Assembly: GCF_039534085.1 (NCBI RefSeq)
Contig: NZ_BAAAUT010000002.1
Span: 165,369-229,368 of the forward strand
Source: Planomonospora_B alba
GTDB lineage: Bacteria; Actinomycetota; Actinomycetes; Streptosporangiales; Streptosporangiaceae
Direction: 5' to 3'
Length of the DNA stretch: 64,000 nt
The notes beneath the pieces were generated by a model. The model was given only the letters and a program-made list of their open reading frames with translations, searched no databases and was not told where the DNA came from. How positions within the stretch are numbered: position 1 is the stretch's first letter; every line of letters begins with the position of its first letter. Shown here in pieces: positions 31,979 to 40,446 of the stretch. The translations under genes were made by a program, and so were the position numbers.

Positions 31979-33330
31979 GCGTCCCACCGGCCGGCCCGGC
32001 CGCGCGGATCCCCATCCCGCTGATGCGGCCGGGCCGGCCCGCCGACCCGGCCGGCCCGCACGCCTGGCAGTCGCTGCTCGGCTGGGAGCTGATGCTCGGC
32101 GCCGCGACGCTCATCCCGGCCGGGGCCATCGCGCTGGAGGGCCCGCTCACCCCGCACCGGGCCCTGGCCGCGTGCCTCATGGCCGCGATCCTGCCGGTCT
32201 ATCTCCTGGTCGGCCGGCCGGCGATCGCGGACGACGACCGGCGGCGTGGGGCCGTCTACCTCGTGCTGCTCGCGGCGCTGTTCACTCCGGCGGTCCTCAT
32301 CGCCCCGACCGCGACGTTCGCGCTCTTCGGGATCTGCCCGCAGGCCTTCATGGTGCTCCCGTCCCGGCCCGCGGTCGCGGTGGTCGTCGTGTTCAACCTC
32401 GGCCCGGCCGGCCGCTTCCTCCTCTCCGAGGACGGCTGGGCGGGCACGTTCAACTTCCTCACCGTCACTCTGATCACGGTCTTCTTCTCCGCGGTCTTCG
32501 GCGTGTGGCTGGAGAGGATCATGGACCAGAGCGAGGAGCGGGCGGCGCTCATCGCGGAGCTGGAGGCCCAGCGGGCCGAGGTGGCCCGGCTCTCGGCCGA
32601 GCGCGGTGCGCTGGCCGAGCGGGAGCGCCTGGCGGGCGAGATCCACGACACCCTCGCCCAGGGCTTCACCAGCATCATCATGCTGATCCAGGCCGCGCAG
32701 GCGCAGCCGGACCCGGCCCGGCACCTGGCGCTGGCCGTACGGACCGCGCGGGAGAACCTGGCCGAGGCCCGCGCGCTGATCGCCGCGCTCAGCCCGGCGC
32801 CCCTGCAGGGCTCCACCCTGGACGAGGCGCTCGGGCGGCTGACCGCCCGGCTGGGCGAGGAGACGGGGATCGAGGCGTCCTGCGCCGTCCGGGGGACCTC
32901 CCGGCCGCTCCCTCCGCCCATCGAGGTGGTGCTGATCCGCGCCGCGCAGGAGGCGCTGGCGAACGTGCGCAGGCACGCGGGGGCGAGCCGGGTGGAGGTC
33001 GCGGCGGCCTACGGGCCGGGCACGGTGACGCTGGAGGTCCGCGACGACGGGCGCGGCCTCGATCCGGCGGCCGCCGGCGGGTACGGCCTGCGCGGCATGC
33101 GCGCCCGGGTGGAGCAGGTGGGCGGGACCCTCACCCTGACCGGCGCGCCCGGTGGAGGGACCGTGCTCTCGGTCACCGTCCCCATCGGGGCGGAGGAGGA
33201 CGGGGTGGAGGAGGACGGGGCGCGGGGACCCGGAACGGAGGAGCCCGAAGCACAGGGGTCCGGGGTGGAGGAGGACGGCTCCGCCGCGGTCCCCGCCGCC
33301 CGGTCCGTCCCCGCCGAGCAGGGAGCGTGA
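31975..33330 (+). CDS. Two-component sensor histidine kinase, NarL/DesK type
   Basis: 451 residues. Four or five membrane helices (about 35-165) serve as the sensor, with no large outside domain. A coiled linker leads to the HisKA_3 site ERERLAGEIHDTLAQGFTSI (phospho-His about residue 224). The ATPase part shows QEALANVRRHAGAS (N-box), VRDDGRGLDPAAAGGYGLRG and GGGTVLSVTVPIG (G-boxes). The acidic C-terminal tail of about 45 residues is probably disordered. Start overlaps the permease stop, and the response regulator follows after 4 bases. Likely senses cell-envelope stress or the exported compound, by analogy with similar modules. Confidence 0.92.
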   Translation: MSVPPAGPAARIPIPLMRPGRPADPAGPHAWQSLLGWELMLGAATLIPAGAIALEGPLTPHRALAACLMAAILPVYLLVGRPAIADDDRRRGAVYLVLLAALFTPAVLIAPTATFALFGICPQAFMVLPSRPAVAVVVVFNLGPAGRFLLSEDGWAGTFNFLTVTLITVFFSAVFGVWLERIMDQSEERAALIAELEAQRAEVARLSAERGALAERERLAGEIHDTLAQGFTSIIMLIQAAQAQPDPARHLALAVRTARENLAEARALIAALSPAPLQGSTLDEALGRLTARLGEETGIEASCAVRGTSRPLPPPIEVVLIRAAQEALANVRRHAGASRVEVAAAYGPGTVTLEVRDDGRGLDPAAAGGYGLRGMRARVEQVGGTLTLTGAPGGGTVLSVTVPIGAEEDGVEEDGARGPGTEEPEAQGSGVEEDGSAAVPAARSVPAEQGA

Positions 33331-33334
33331 ACGC

Positions 33335-33958
33335 GTGCTGCGCCTGATGATCGTCGATGACCACCCGGTGGTCCGTGAAGGGCTGCGGGGCATGCTGGAG
33401 TCGGACCCGCGGATCACCGTGGTGGGCGAGGCGGCCTCCGGGGACGAGGCCGTCGTGCGGGCGCGGGAGCTGGTGCCGGACGTGATCCTGATGGACCTGC
33501 GCATGCCGGGCGGGGACGGGGTGGGCGCGATCTCCCGCATCCTCGCGGACCGCCCGGAGAGCCGGGTGATCGTGCTGACCACCTACGAGACGGACCAGGA
33601 CATCGTGCGCGCCGTCGAGGCGGGCGCCACCGGATACCTGCTCAAGGACACCTCCCGGGCCGACCTGCTGTCCGCGATCGTCTCGGCCTCCCGGGGGGAG
33701 ACGGTGCTCTCCCCGTCGGTGGCGACCAGGCTGGTGACGCGGATGCGGGCGCCCGCCGCCGAGGCGCTCTCCCGCAGGGAGACCGAGGTGCTCTCCCTCG
33801 TGGCGCGGGGCCTGACGAACGCGGAGATCGGCCGGGAGCTGTTCATCGGCGAGACCACGGTCAAGACGCACCTGCTGCGCATCTTCGGCAAGCTCGGCGT
33901 CTCCGACCGCACCGCCGCGGTGACCACGGCGCTGGACCGGGGAATCCTCCCCAGGTGA
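33335..33958 (+). CDS. Response regulator, NarL/FixJ family
   Basis: 207 residues. Receiver: LMIVDDHPVVREGL (acidic pocket), VILMDLRMPGGDG (phospho-Asp about residue 54), VIVLTTYET and GYLLKDTS. Output domain: LSRRETEVLSLVARGLTNAEIGRELFIGETTVKTHLLRI, a LuxR-type helix-turn-helix. GTG 33335 lies 4 bases after the kinase stop, with GGGAGCG upstream. Probable target is its own ABC exporter promoter before 30129. Confidence 0.94.
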   Translation: MLRLMIVDDHPVVREGLRGMLESDPRITVVGEAASGDEAVVRARELVPDVILMDLRMPGGDGVGAISRILADRPESRVIVLTTYETDQDIVRAVEAGATGYLLKDTSRADLLSAIVSASRGETVLSPSVATRLVTRMRAPAAEALSRRETEVLSLVARGLTNAEIGRELFIGETTVKTHLLRIFGKLGVSDRTAAVTTALDRGILPR

Positions 33959-34129
33959 GCGGCCCGGGAGCGGCCCGGTGTAAGTGATGGTTTACCCGGC
34001 GGCGGACGCGGTCTATGGTGGGCGCACCGCGCCCGTCCGGCGGCCGCGCCCGCCCGGGCGCCCGGGCGCGCCCGGGCGCACGCCGCCGGGCCCGCACCGC
34101 ACAGGCCGCACACACGCGAGGAGGCCGCG

Positions 34130-35614
34130 ATGTCCACGGCGACCGAACAGCGCACCTTCGACTCCCTCGACCCCGCCACCGGGGCCGTCGTCGGGACCCA
34201 CCCGATCCACGACGCGGCGGCCGTACGCGCGGCCGTGGCCGGTGCCGAGCGCGCCGCGCAGTGGTGGGCCGGGCTGGGCTGGGCCGAGCGCAGGCGCCGG
34301 CTGCTCGACTACAAGGCGGTCGTCACGCGGAACCTCTCCCGGATCGCCGGCCTGGTCCACCGGGAGACCGGCAAGCCGGAGGCCGACGCCACCCTGGAGG
34401 TGATCCTGGCCGTCACCCACCTCGACTGGGCGGCCCGCAACGCCCGCCGGGTGCTCGGGCCGCGCCGGGTCCGGCCCGGGCTGGTCGGCGTCAACCTCGT
34501 CGCCACGCTGGAGTACCTGCCGCTGGGCGTCGTGGGGGTCATCGGGCCGTGGAACTACCCGGTGTTCACCCCGATGGGCTCGATCGCCTACGCGCTGGCG
34601 GCGGGCAACGCGGTGGTGTTCAAGCCGAGCGAGCTCACCCCGGGGACGGGCGTGCTGCTGGCCGAGCTGTTCGCCGAGTCCGTGCCCGAGCAACCGGTCT
34701 TCCGCACGGTGACCGGCCTGGGCGGGACGGGCGCCGCGCTCGCGGGCGACCCCGGCGTCAAGAAGATCGCCTTCACCGGCTCCACGGCCACCGCCAAGCG
34801 GGTGATGGCGGCGTGCGCGGAGAACCTCACACCGATGGTCGCCGAGTGCGGCGGCAAGGACGCGCTGATCGTGGACGCCGACGCGGACGTGCGCGCGGCG
34901 GCGGACGCGGCGCTGTGGGGCGCGATGTCCAACGCCGGGCAGACCTGCGTGGGGGTCGAGCGGGTCTACGTGGTCGACGCGGTCTACGACGCCTTCATGC
35001 GGGAGCTGACCGGCCGGGCCGCCGCGGTCAGGGCGGGCGAGGACTACGGCCCGATCACGATGCCCGCGCAGCTGGACGTCATCCGGCGGCACATCGACGA
35101 CGCCGTGGCGCGCGGCCGCGCCGTGGTGGGCGGGCCGGAGTCGGTGCGCGCGCCGTACGTCGACCCGGTGATCGTGGAGGACGTGCCGGAGGACTCCCCC
35201 GCGGTGCGCGAGGAGACCTTCGGCCCGACCGTGACGGTCAAGCGCGTGGCGGACGTGGAGGAGGCGCTGGAGAAGGCCAACGCCAGCGCGTACGGCCTGG
35301 CCGGCACGGTCTTCTCGGGGAACGCGCGGCGGGCCGTGGAGCTCGCGCGCCGGATGCGCACCGGGATGACCGCGATCAACTCGGTCATCTCCTTCGCCTC
35401 CGTGCCCGCCCTGCCCTTCGGAGGGATCGGCGACTCCGGCTTCGGCCGCATCCACGGCGCGGACGGGCTGCGCGAGTTCGCGCGCCCCAAGGGCGTCTCC
35501 CGGCAGCGCTTCGCCCTGCCGGGGATGAACCTCACCTCGTTCACCCGCGGGCAGAAGGAACTTGACCAACTAGTAAAGCTTGTGACTTTCTTGCACGGGA
35601 GGCGCAAGCGATAA
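34130..35614 (+). CDS. NAD(P)-dependent aldehyde dehydrogenase
   Basis: 494 residues. The cofactor site is VVGVIGPWNYPVF (about residue 136) with FKPSELTPGTG; IAFTGSTATAKRVM holds the NAD-binding turn. The general base Glu is in VAECGGKDALI (about 242) and the catalytic Cys in NAGQTCVGVERVYV (about 275). ETFGPTVTVKRV is the conserved C-terminal motif. The last 30 residues (LDQLVKLVTFLHGRRKR) form a basic membrane-proximal tail as in class 3/coniferyl-aldehyde-like enzymes, so a hydrophobic aldehyde is likely. ATG 34130 has GAGGAGG upstream. A TetR gene follows on the same strand and may control it. Confidence 0.92.
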   Translation: MSTATEQRTFDSLDPATGAVVGTHPIHDAAAVRAAVAGAERAAQWWAGLGWAERRRRLLDYKAVVTRNLSRIAGLVHRETGKPEADATLEVILAVTHLDWAARNARRVLGPRRVRPGLVGVNLVATLEYLPLGVVGVIGPWNYPVFTPMGSIAYALAAGNAVVFKPSELTPGTGVLLAELFAESVPEQPVFRTVTGLGGTGAALAGDPGVKKIAFTGSTATAKRVMAACAENLTPMVAECGGKDALIVDADADVRAAADAALWGAMSNAGQTCVGVERVYVVDAVYDAFMRELTGRAAAVRAGEDYGPITMPAQLDVIRRHIDDAVARGRAVVGGPESVRAPYVDPVIVEDVPEDSPAVREETFGPTVTVKRVADVEEALEKANASAYGLAGTVFSGNARRAVELARRMRTGMTAINSVISFASVPALPFGGIGDSGFGRIHGADGLREFARPKGVSRQRFALPGMNLTSFTRGQKELDQLVKLVTFLHGRRKR

Positions 35615-35694
35615 CGCATCAGCCCTTCCACAAAAAGGATCTTGCGCCCATAATAGTGGACCCTGGGCCTGAAGATCATGAGGTGGAAGAGACG

Positions 35695-36348
35695 ATGCGC
35701 ACACTTGTCAAGCCCTCACCCGCAGCGAGGGCTTGCATGAACGGCCGTTCCTATAGGGGAATGACAGCCGAGGAGCGACTGGCCGAGCGCCGGGAGCGCC
35801 TGATCTCGGCCGCGTACACCCTCTACGCCGAGCTGGGCTTCCCGGACACCACGATCGAGAAGCTCTGCACCGTCGCCCGCATCTCCAACCGGGCGTTCTA
35901 CGAGTGCTTCGACAGCCGCGACGAGCTGATGCTGGTGGTCTACGACCGGTGCGTGCGGGAGACCCTGGCCGCGGTGGCGAAGGCCGTGGACGAGGCGCCC
36001 GCGACGCTCGGCGGCCGGATCGAGGCGGGCATCTCGGAGTACGTCCGGTTCGTCACCGCCGACAGGCGCCGCGCCCGCATCCTGCACCTGGAGGTACGGC
36101 GGGCGGGCGACTGCCTGACCGTGTCCCGGCAGGAGGCCGTGGCGGGCTTCTGCCGGATCCTGGAGACGGAGCCGGGCCTGTCCGGGCTGCGCGGGGCGGG
36201 CCGGATCGACCTGCGCCTGGTCGTGCTCGGCATGCTCGGCGCGATCCAGGAGCTGCTCATCGAGTGGACCCTGGCCGCCGAGCCGCCCCCGGTCGAGCGC
36301 CTGATCGACACGGCCGTGCACATCTTCCGCAGGACGCTGGCCGCCTGA
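35695..36348 (+). CDS. TetR family transcriptional regulator
   Basis: 217 residues. The DNA-binding domain is RRERLISAAYTLYAELGFPDTTIEKLCTVARISNRAFYECFDSRDELML, with a normal recognition helix; an unusual 35-residue basic N-terminal extension precedes it. The C-terminal ligand domain is generic. ATG 35695 has AGGTGGAAGAG just upstream; GTG 35656 in frame is a weaker choice. A CATAAT -10 candidate (35649-35654) and an 8-bp inverted repeat (35601-35608 with 35641-35648) lie upstream. It follows the aldehyde dehydrogenase after 80 bases and is convergent with the next response regulator gene. Confidence 0.9.
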   Translation: MRTLVKPSPAARACMNGRSYRGMTAEERLAERRERLISAAYTLYAELGFPDTTIEKLCTVARISNRAFYECFDSRDELMLVVYDRCVRETLAAVAKAVDEAPATLGGRIEAGISEYVRFVTADRRRARILHLEVRRAGDCLTVSRQEAVAGFCRILETEPGLSGLRGAGRIDLRLVVLGMLGAIQELLIEWTLAAEPPPVERLIDTAVHIFRRTLAA

Positions 36349-36404
36349 CCGCCTCCGGGCCGGCCGCCGGGAGGGCCTGACCGCCGCAAGGGGAGGAGCC
36401 GCGG

Positions 36405-36998
36405 TCAGATCCAGCCCTTCTCCTGGGCGGCCCGGATGGCGGTGATCCGGTTGGTGGCGCCGAGCTTGGTGATCGCCCCGGACAGGTAGTTGCGGACGGT
36501 GCCCTCGGTGAGGTGGAGCGCGGCGGCGATCTCCCCGACGGAGGCGCCCCCCGCGGCCAGGGCCAGTGCGTCCCGCTCCCGCTCGGTCAGCGGACTCTCC
36601 CCCGCCATCATCGCCGAGGCGGCCATCTCCGGGTCGAGGTAGCGTCCGCCGGCGTGGACCTTGCGGATCGCGGCGGCCAGCTCGGCGGAGGAGGCGTCCT
36701 TGGGGATGAAGCCGCGCACCCCGGCCGCCAGCGCCCGCCGCAGGTAGCCGGGCCGGCCGAAGCTGGTCAGCATCAGCACGGCGTGCCCCGGCAGCGTCTC
36801 GGCGACGCTCAGCCCGTCCATCCCCGGCATCTCGATGTCCAGCACGACCACGTCGGGCCGGTGCTCCCGCACGGCCGGCTCCACCAGGTCCCCCCGCGCC
36901 ACCTGGGCCGCCACCTCGATGTCCGGCTCCAGCCCGAGCAGCGTGGCGATCGCCTCCCGGATCAGGTGCTCGTCGTCGGCCAGCAGGACCCGGATCAT
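36405..36998 (-). CDS. Response regulator, NarL/FixJ (DesR-like)
   Basis: 197 residues. Receiver: VLLADDEHLIREAI, VVVLDIEMPGMDGL (phospho-Asp about residue 53), AVLMLTSFGRPGY and GFIPKDASSAELA. Output LuxR-type domain: LTERERDALALAAGGASVGEIAAALHLTEGTVRNYLS. Its ATG 36998 overlaps the stop of the kinase gene (ATGA), so it is the last gene of the minus-strand module ATPase-permease-kinase-regulator, the mirror image of the one at 30-34 kb. Confidence 0.94.
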   Translation of the reverse strand: MIRVLLADDEHLIREAIATLLGLEPDIEVAAQVARGDLVEPAVREHRPDVVVLDIEMPGMDGLSVAETLPGHAVLMLTSFGRPGYLRRALAAGVRGFIPKDASSAELAAAIRKVHAGGRYLDPEMAASAMMAGESPLTERERDALALAAGGASVGEIAAALHLTEGTVRNYLSGAITKLGATNRITAIRAAQEKGWI

Positions 36999-38266
36999 CG
37001 CGCTCCTCCATCCAGCGGGACCTCGGCCCGCAGACTGAACCCTCCCTTGCCGTCGGCCCCGGCGGTGATCGTGCCCCCGGAGGGGGACAGCCGCTCCGAC
37101 AGGCCGATCAGACCCGTGCCGCCGCGCGTGCCCGCGCGTGTGACGCCGTCGTTGACCATCTCCAGGACCGCCGTGCCGCCGTGCACGGCGACGGAGATCC
37201 GGCAGCGCGTCGCCGCGCTGTGCCGCAGCACGTTGGTGGTGCCCTCGCGGGCCACCCAGGCCAGCAGCGTGGCGCTCTCCTCCGGCAGCCCGTCCGGCGG
37301 CGCCTCCAGCGCGCAGCGGATCCCGCCCGCCTCCAGCACCGCGATCATGCTGCGCAGCTCGGCCTCCAGGTCCACCGTCCGGTAGCCCCGCACCGCGGTG
37401 CGGATCTCCTTCAGCGCCTCCCTGGCGAGCCCCCGCACCTGGTCCATCTCGGCGGCGGCGCGGCCGGGATCGGCCCCGGCCAGCCGGGCGGCCACCTCGC
37501 TCTTGACCGCGATCGCCGACAGGCTGTGCCCGACCAGGTCGTGCAGGTCGCGGGCGAAGCGGAGCCGCTCCTCGGTCACGGCCAGCTGCGCCTGGGCCGC
37601 CTTGCCGGCCTCCGCGGCCCTGACCACCTCCCAGAACCAGAGCTGGAAGCGGTTCGCCCAGGGCAGGGACAGGCCGCCGCCCAGATAGCCTCCGACCGCC
37701 GCGGCGAACGCCTCCCCGTCGGAGAAGCCCGCGGGAGAGACCATGGTGTCCGGCCAGGTGAGGAAGAGCCCCGCCGCGACCGCGCCGAGGCTGGCGGCGA
37801 ACGTGCCGGCCCGGCTCAGCAGCAGCGCCGCGCCCGCCGCCCAGCACGGGGGGACCAGCCCCCAGGACAGCAGGTTCCCGTCCGGCACGAGCGGCAGGAG
37901 CAGCGCGAGCACGCCCGAGGCGGCCAGCTCCCGGCGGGCGGGTGCGCCCGCCACGGCCGCCCTGATCATCCGCACCTGGAGCACGGTGAAGACGAGCAGG
38001 CCCAGCAGGCCGAGGACCGCCCACACGCTCCGGCCCGGCCGCTCCCCCGCGATCCAGCCGAACGCCCCGCTCCAGGCGATGAAGAGGCCCACGGTCAGCA
38101 TCCAGACGGTCAAACGGCGCAGCCGCTCGACCTGCGGGCGCTTCCCCCGCCGCAGCGGCGGCAGGGACACGAACCGGGACACGGCCGCGGGGACGAGGCG
38201 CCGCACGCGCCCCGTCTCCGGGCTCCCGGTGTCCGCCGAGATGTTCATCGAGGTGTTCGTCGACAT
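36995..38266 (-). CDS. Two-component sensor histidine kinase, DesK-like
   Basis: 423 residues. Five or six membrane helices (about 50-185) form the sensor. The phospho-acceptor site RFARDLHDLVGHSLSAIAVK (His about residue 245) is the DesK/HisKA_3 form. The ATPase domain has WVAREGTTNVLRHSAATRC (N-box) and VNDGVTRAGTRGGTGLIGLSERL (G-box). It resembles DesK-type kinases that respond to membrane state and drive ABC exporters. Starts 13 bases after the permease gene and overlaps the regulator gene. Confidence 0.92.
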   Translation of the reverse strand: MSTNTSMNISADTGSPETGRVRRLVPAAVSRFVSLPPLRRGKRPQVERLRRLTVWMLTVGLFIAWSGAFGWIAGERPGRSVWAVLGLLGLLVFTVLQVRMIRAAVAGAPARRELAASGVLALLLPLVPDGNLLSWGLVPPCWAAGAALLLSRAGTFAASLGAVAAGLFLTWPDTMVSPAGFSDGEAFAAAVGGYLGGGLSLPWANRFQLWFWEVVRAAEAGKAAQAQLAVTEERLRFARDLHDLVGHSLSAIAVKSEVAARLAGADPGRAAAEMDQVRGLAREALKEIRTAVRGYRTVDLEAELRSMIAVLEAGGIRCALEAPPDGLPEESATLLAWVAREGTTNVLRHSAATRCRISVAVHGGTAVLEMVNDGVTRAGTRGGTGLIGLSERLSPSGGTITAGADGKGGFSLRAEVPLDGGAR

Positions 38267-38278
38267 GGCCGGTCCACG

Positions 38279-39118
38279 TTAGCCGTGCCGGGGCTCCCAC
38301 CGGAACAGCCACCGGGCCAGCAGGGCGGAGACCGCGATCCAGCCGAGCAGGACGCCGATCGAGGGCAGCGCGGCGACCCACTGGTCGACCATGCCCAGCG
38401 CCTCGCCGCTGCCGGTGAAGTGGTCCGCGCCGAGGAAGCCGCTGCGCATCATCTCCACGATCGGGGTGACCGGGAGCAGGTTGGAGACCACGGCCAGCGG
38501 GCCGGGCAGGATGTCGGCGGGGAAGGCGACGGGCGCGCCGAGCGTCATGACCATCAGCAGCGGCAGCACGCTGACCTGGGCCATCTCGGCGTTCGGCGTC
38601 ATGCCGGAGAAGGCCGCGGCGAGCAGGGCGAAGACCGCGACGCCCAGGAGCGCGGCGACCGCCAGCATCGGCACGTTGGCCGGGAGGAGCCCCTCGGTCC
38701 GGTGGACCCAGAAGCCGAGCAGCACGACCTGGAGGACGAAGAAGGCGAGGGCGCCGAGCCCGCTGCCGACCATGACGGCGGCGGCGGACGGCTGGCCCCC
38801 GCGCAGCCGCTTGAGCACCAATTCCTCGCGGCGGGCCGTGAAGGAGTTGACCAGGTTGACGAAGACCGAGAAGCTCAGCATCAGCCCGGGCACGCCGGTC
38901 AGCACGAACGCCCCGCCCGGCACCCCGTCGATCTCGGCGCCGCCCTGCATCATGGTGAACATCCAGGCCAGCAGGAGCGGGAGCAGCAGCACGTTGAACA
39001 GGGCGGTGGTGTTCCTGGCCACCAGGGTCACGTCGACGCGCGCCAGCCGTACGGCGTGCAGGACATCGGTCTTCATGGTCGCTCCGCTGCTCCTCGTCGT
39101 CGTCTGGACCGCGCTCAT
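38279..39118 (-). CDS. ABC-2 type permease
   Basis: 279 residues, about six transmembrane helices from TALFNVLLLPLLLAWMF (about 38-54) onward. FTARREELVLKRLRGGQPSAAAVM is the ABC-2 coupling motif and LLPVTPIVEMMRSGFLG the conserved region before the last helix. ATG 39118 overlaps the ATPase stop by 4 bases; ATG 39076 (MKTDVLHAVRL) is a possible later start. Partner of the ATPase upstream. Confidence 0.9.
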   Translation of the reverse strand: MSAVQTTTRSSGATMKTDVLHAVRLARVDVTLVARNTTALFNVLLLPLLLAWMFTMMQGGAEIDGVPGGAFVLTGVPGLMLSFSVFVNLVNSFTARREELVLKRLRGGQPSAAAVMVGSGLGALAFFVLQVVLLGFWVHRTEGLLPANVPMLAVAALLGVAVFALLAAAFSGMTPNAEMAQVSVLPLLMVMTLGAPVAFPADILPGPLAVVSNLLPVTPIVEMMRSGFLGADHFTGSGEALGMVDQWVAALPSIGVLLGWIAVSALLARWLFRWEPRHG

Positions 39119-40176
39119 CGCTGCTCTCCCACCACTCGCATGAAGACGTCCTCCAGGGTCCCCCGGCGTACGGTCAGCCGCTCCAGGGTCAGGCCGCGCC
39201 CGTCGGCCCAGGCCATCAGCGGGCGGAGCGCGGCGTGCGCGCGCGCGTCGGTGTCGGCGCCGGTCAGCGTGTAGACGGCCTCGGTGCCGGTGCCGTTGTA
39301 GGTCAGCACCGGGGTGACGCCGTCCAGCACGGGCAGGTCGCCGAAGGTCCACCCGGTGCCGGGGAGCCGGAAGGAGACGCGGTCGCCGGAGGTGGCGACC
39401 ACCTCCTCGACGGTGCCGCGGGTGTGGATCCGGCCCTGGTGCATGATGGCCAGCCGGCTGGCCAGGCGCTCGGCCTCCTCCAGGTAGTGCGTGGTCAGCA
39501 GCACGGAGGTGCCCGCGTCCCGCAGGTCCTCGATGACCTTCCACGTCGTACGGCGGGCCTCCGGGTCCATGCCGGTGGTCGGCTCGTCCAGGAAGAGCAC
39601 CTCGGGCGCCGACAGCACGGCGAGCGCGAGGTCGAGCCGGCGCTTCTGGCCGCCGGACAGCTGCTTGACCTTGACCCGCGCCTTGTCGGCCAGGTTCACC
39701 AGTTCCAGCGCGCCCATGGTGACCCGGTCGACCTTGCGCACCATGCCGGTGAAGGTCAGCCGCCCCGGCAGCTCGGTGCTGCCGGACAGGGTGACCGGGC
39801 GCCCGGCGTCCTCGCTCAGGCCCTTCCACAGGTCCACGGTCTCGGCGACGGTGAGGTCGCCGAGGAACCCGCCTTCCTGGAGCATGATCCCCACCCGGGG
39901 GCGGAGCTCGCGCTGCTGCTTCACCGGGTCGAGGCCGAGGACCCGCACGGTGCCCGCGGTGGCGGGGGTGAAGCCCTCCAGGACCTCCATCGTGGTGGTC
40001 TTCCCGGCCCCGTTGGTGCCGAGCAGGGCGAAGATCTCGCCCCGGGGGACGGTGAAGGAGATCCCGCGTACGGCCTCGAAGTCGCCGTACCTCTGCCGGA
40101 GCCCGTCGACCTCGATCACGTCGTCGGCGGCGGCGGGGGCGGCCCCGGTCGCGTCCGCAAGCTGTGGTGTCCTCAT
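39115..40176 (-). CDS. ABC transporter ATP-binding protein
   Basis: 353 residues. Walker A GTNGAGKTTTMEV (about residue 53), signature QLSGGQKRRLDLAL, Walker B VLFLDEPTTGMDPEA and H-loop TTHYLEEAERLA. A stretch of about 45 residues between the Q-loop and signature (GRPVTLSGSTELPGRLTFTG) is longer than usual. The C-terminal 100 residues form a DUF4162-like extension. ATG 40176 has GAGGATC upstream. First gene of the second exporter/two-component module. Confidence 0.92.
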   Translation of the reverse strand: MRTPQLADATGAAPAAADDVIEVDGLRQRYGDFEAVRGISFTVPRGEIFALLGTNGAGKTTTMEVLEGFTPATAGTVRVLGLDPVKQQRELRPRVGIMLQEGGFLGDLTVAETVDLWKGLSEDAGRPVTLSGSTELPGRLTFTGMVRKVDRVTMGALELVNLADKARVKVKQLSGGQKRRLDLALAVLSAPEVLFLDEPTTGMDPEARRTTWKVIEDLRDAGTSVLLTTHYLEEAERLASRLAIMHQGRIHTRGTVEEVVATSGDRVSFRLPGTGWTFGDLPVLDGVTPVLTYNGTGTEAVYTLTGADTDARAHAALRPLMAWADGRGLTLERLTVRRGTLEDVFMRVVGEQR

Positions 40177-40261
40177 GGGGAAGATCCTCGTCCGCCGGCC
40201 CGGCCGCAGGTAGTCGCCGATATCACCACACGCGCGTGGATCACGCGGAGGATCCGTATGA

Positions 40262-40446
40262 CAGATGTCATGCCCGGCGCCGCGCGGACGCGCGGCGCCG
40301 GACACGGTGTCACGGGCGCGGCGCCGGACGTCCCCTCACGGGCGGGATGCCCGGCGCCCCGCCACGGATCCGGCGCCGGGCCTCCCCTCACGGGCGGGGC
40401 GCCCGGCGCCCCGCCACGGGCCCGGCGGCGGTGCCGCGCCCTTCCG
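40262..40446. repeat. GC-rich degenerate repeats and palindromes between ABC ATPase and S41 protease genes
   Basis: A 36-base element beginning CCCCTCACGGGCGGG occurs at 40332 and again at 40384 (52-base period, two mismatches) and partly at 40443. Inverted GGCGCC-rich arms are found between copies, e.g. GCGCCGCGCGGA / CGCGCGGCGCC near 40275-40300. It covers the 270-base gap between the ATPase start and the protease stop and shows no believable gene. It probably holds transcription terminators for the protease gene. Confidence 0.5.

Noticed and set aside
33960..34030. GTAAGTGATGGTTTAC as a TetR operator before the aldehyde dehydrogenase gene
   Set aside because: Only the outer four bases on each side are symmetric, and it does not match the inverted repeat at the TetR gene.
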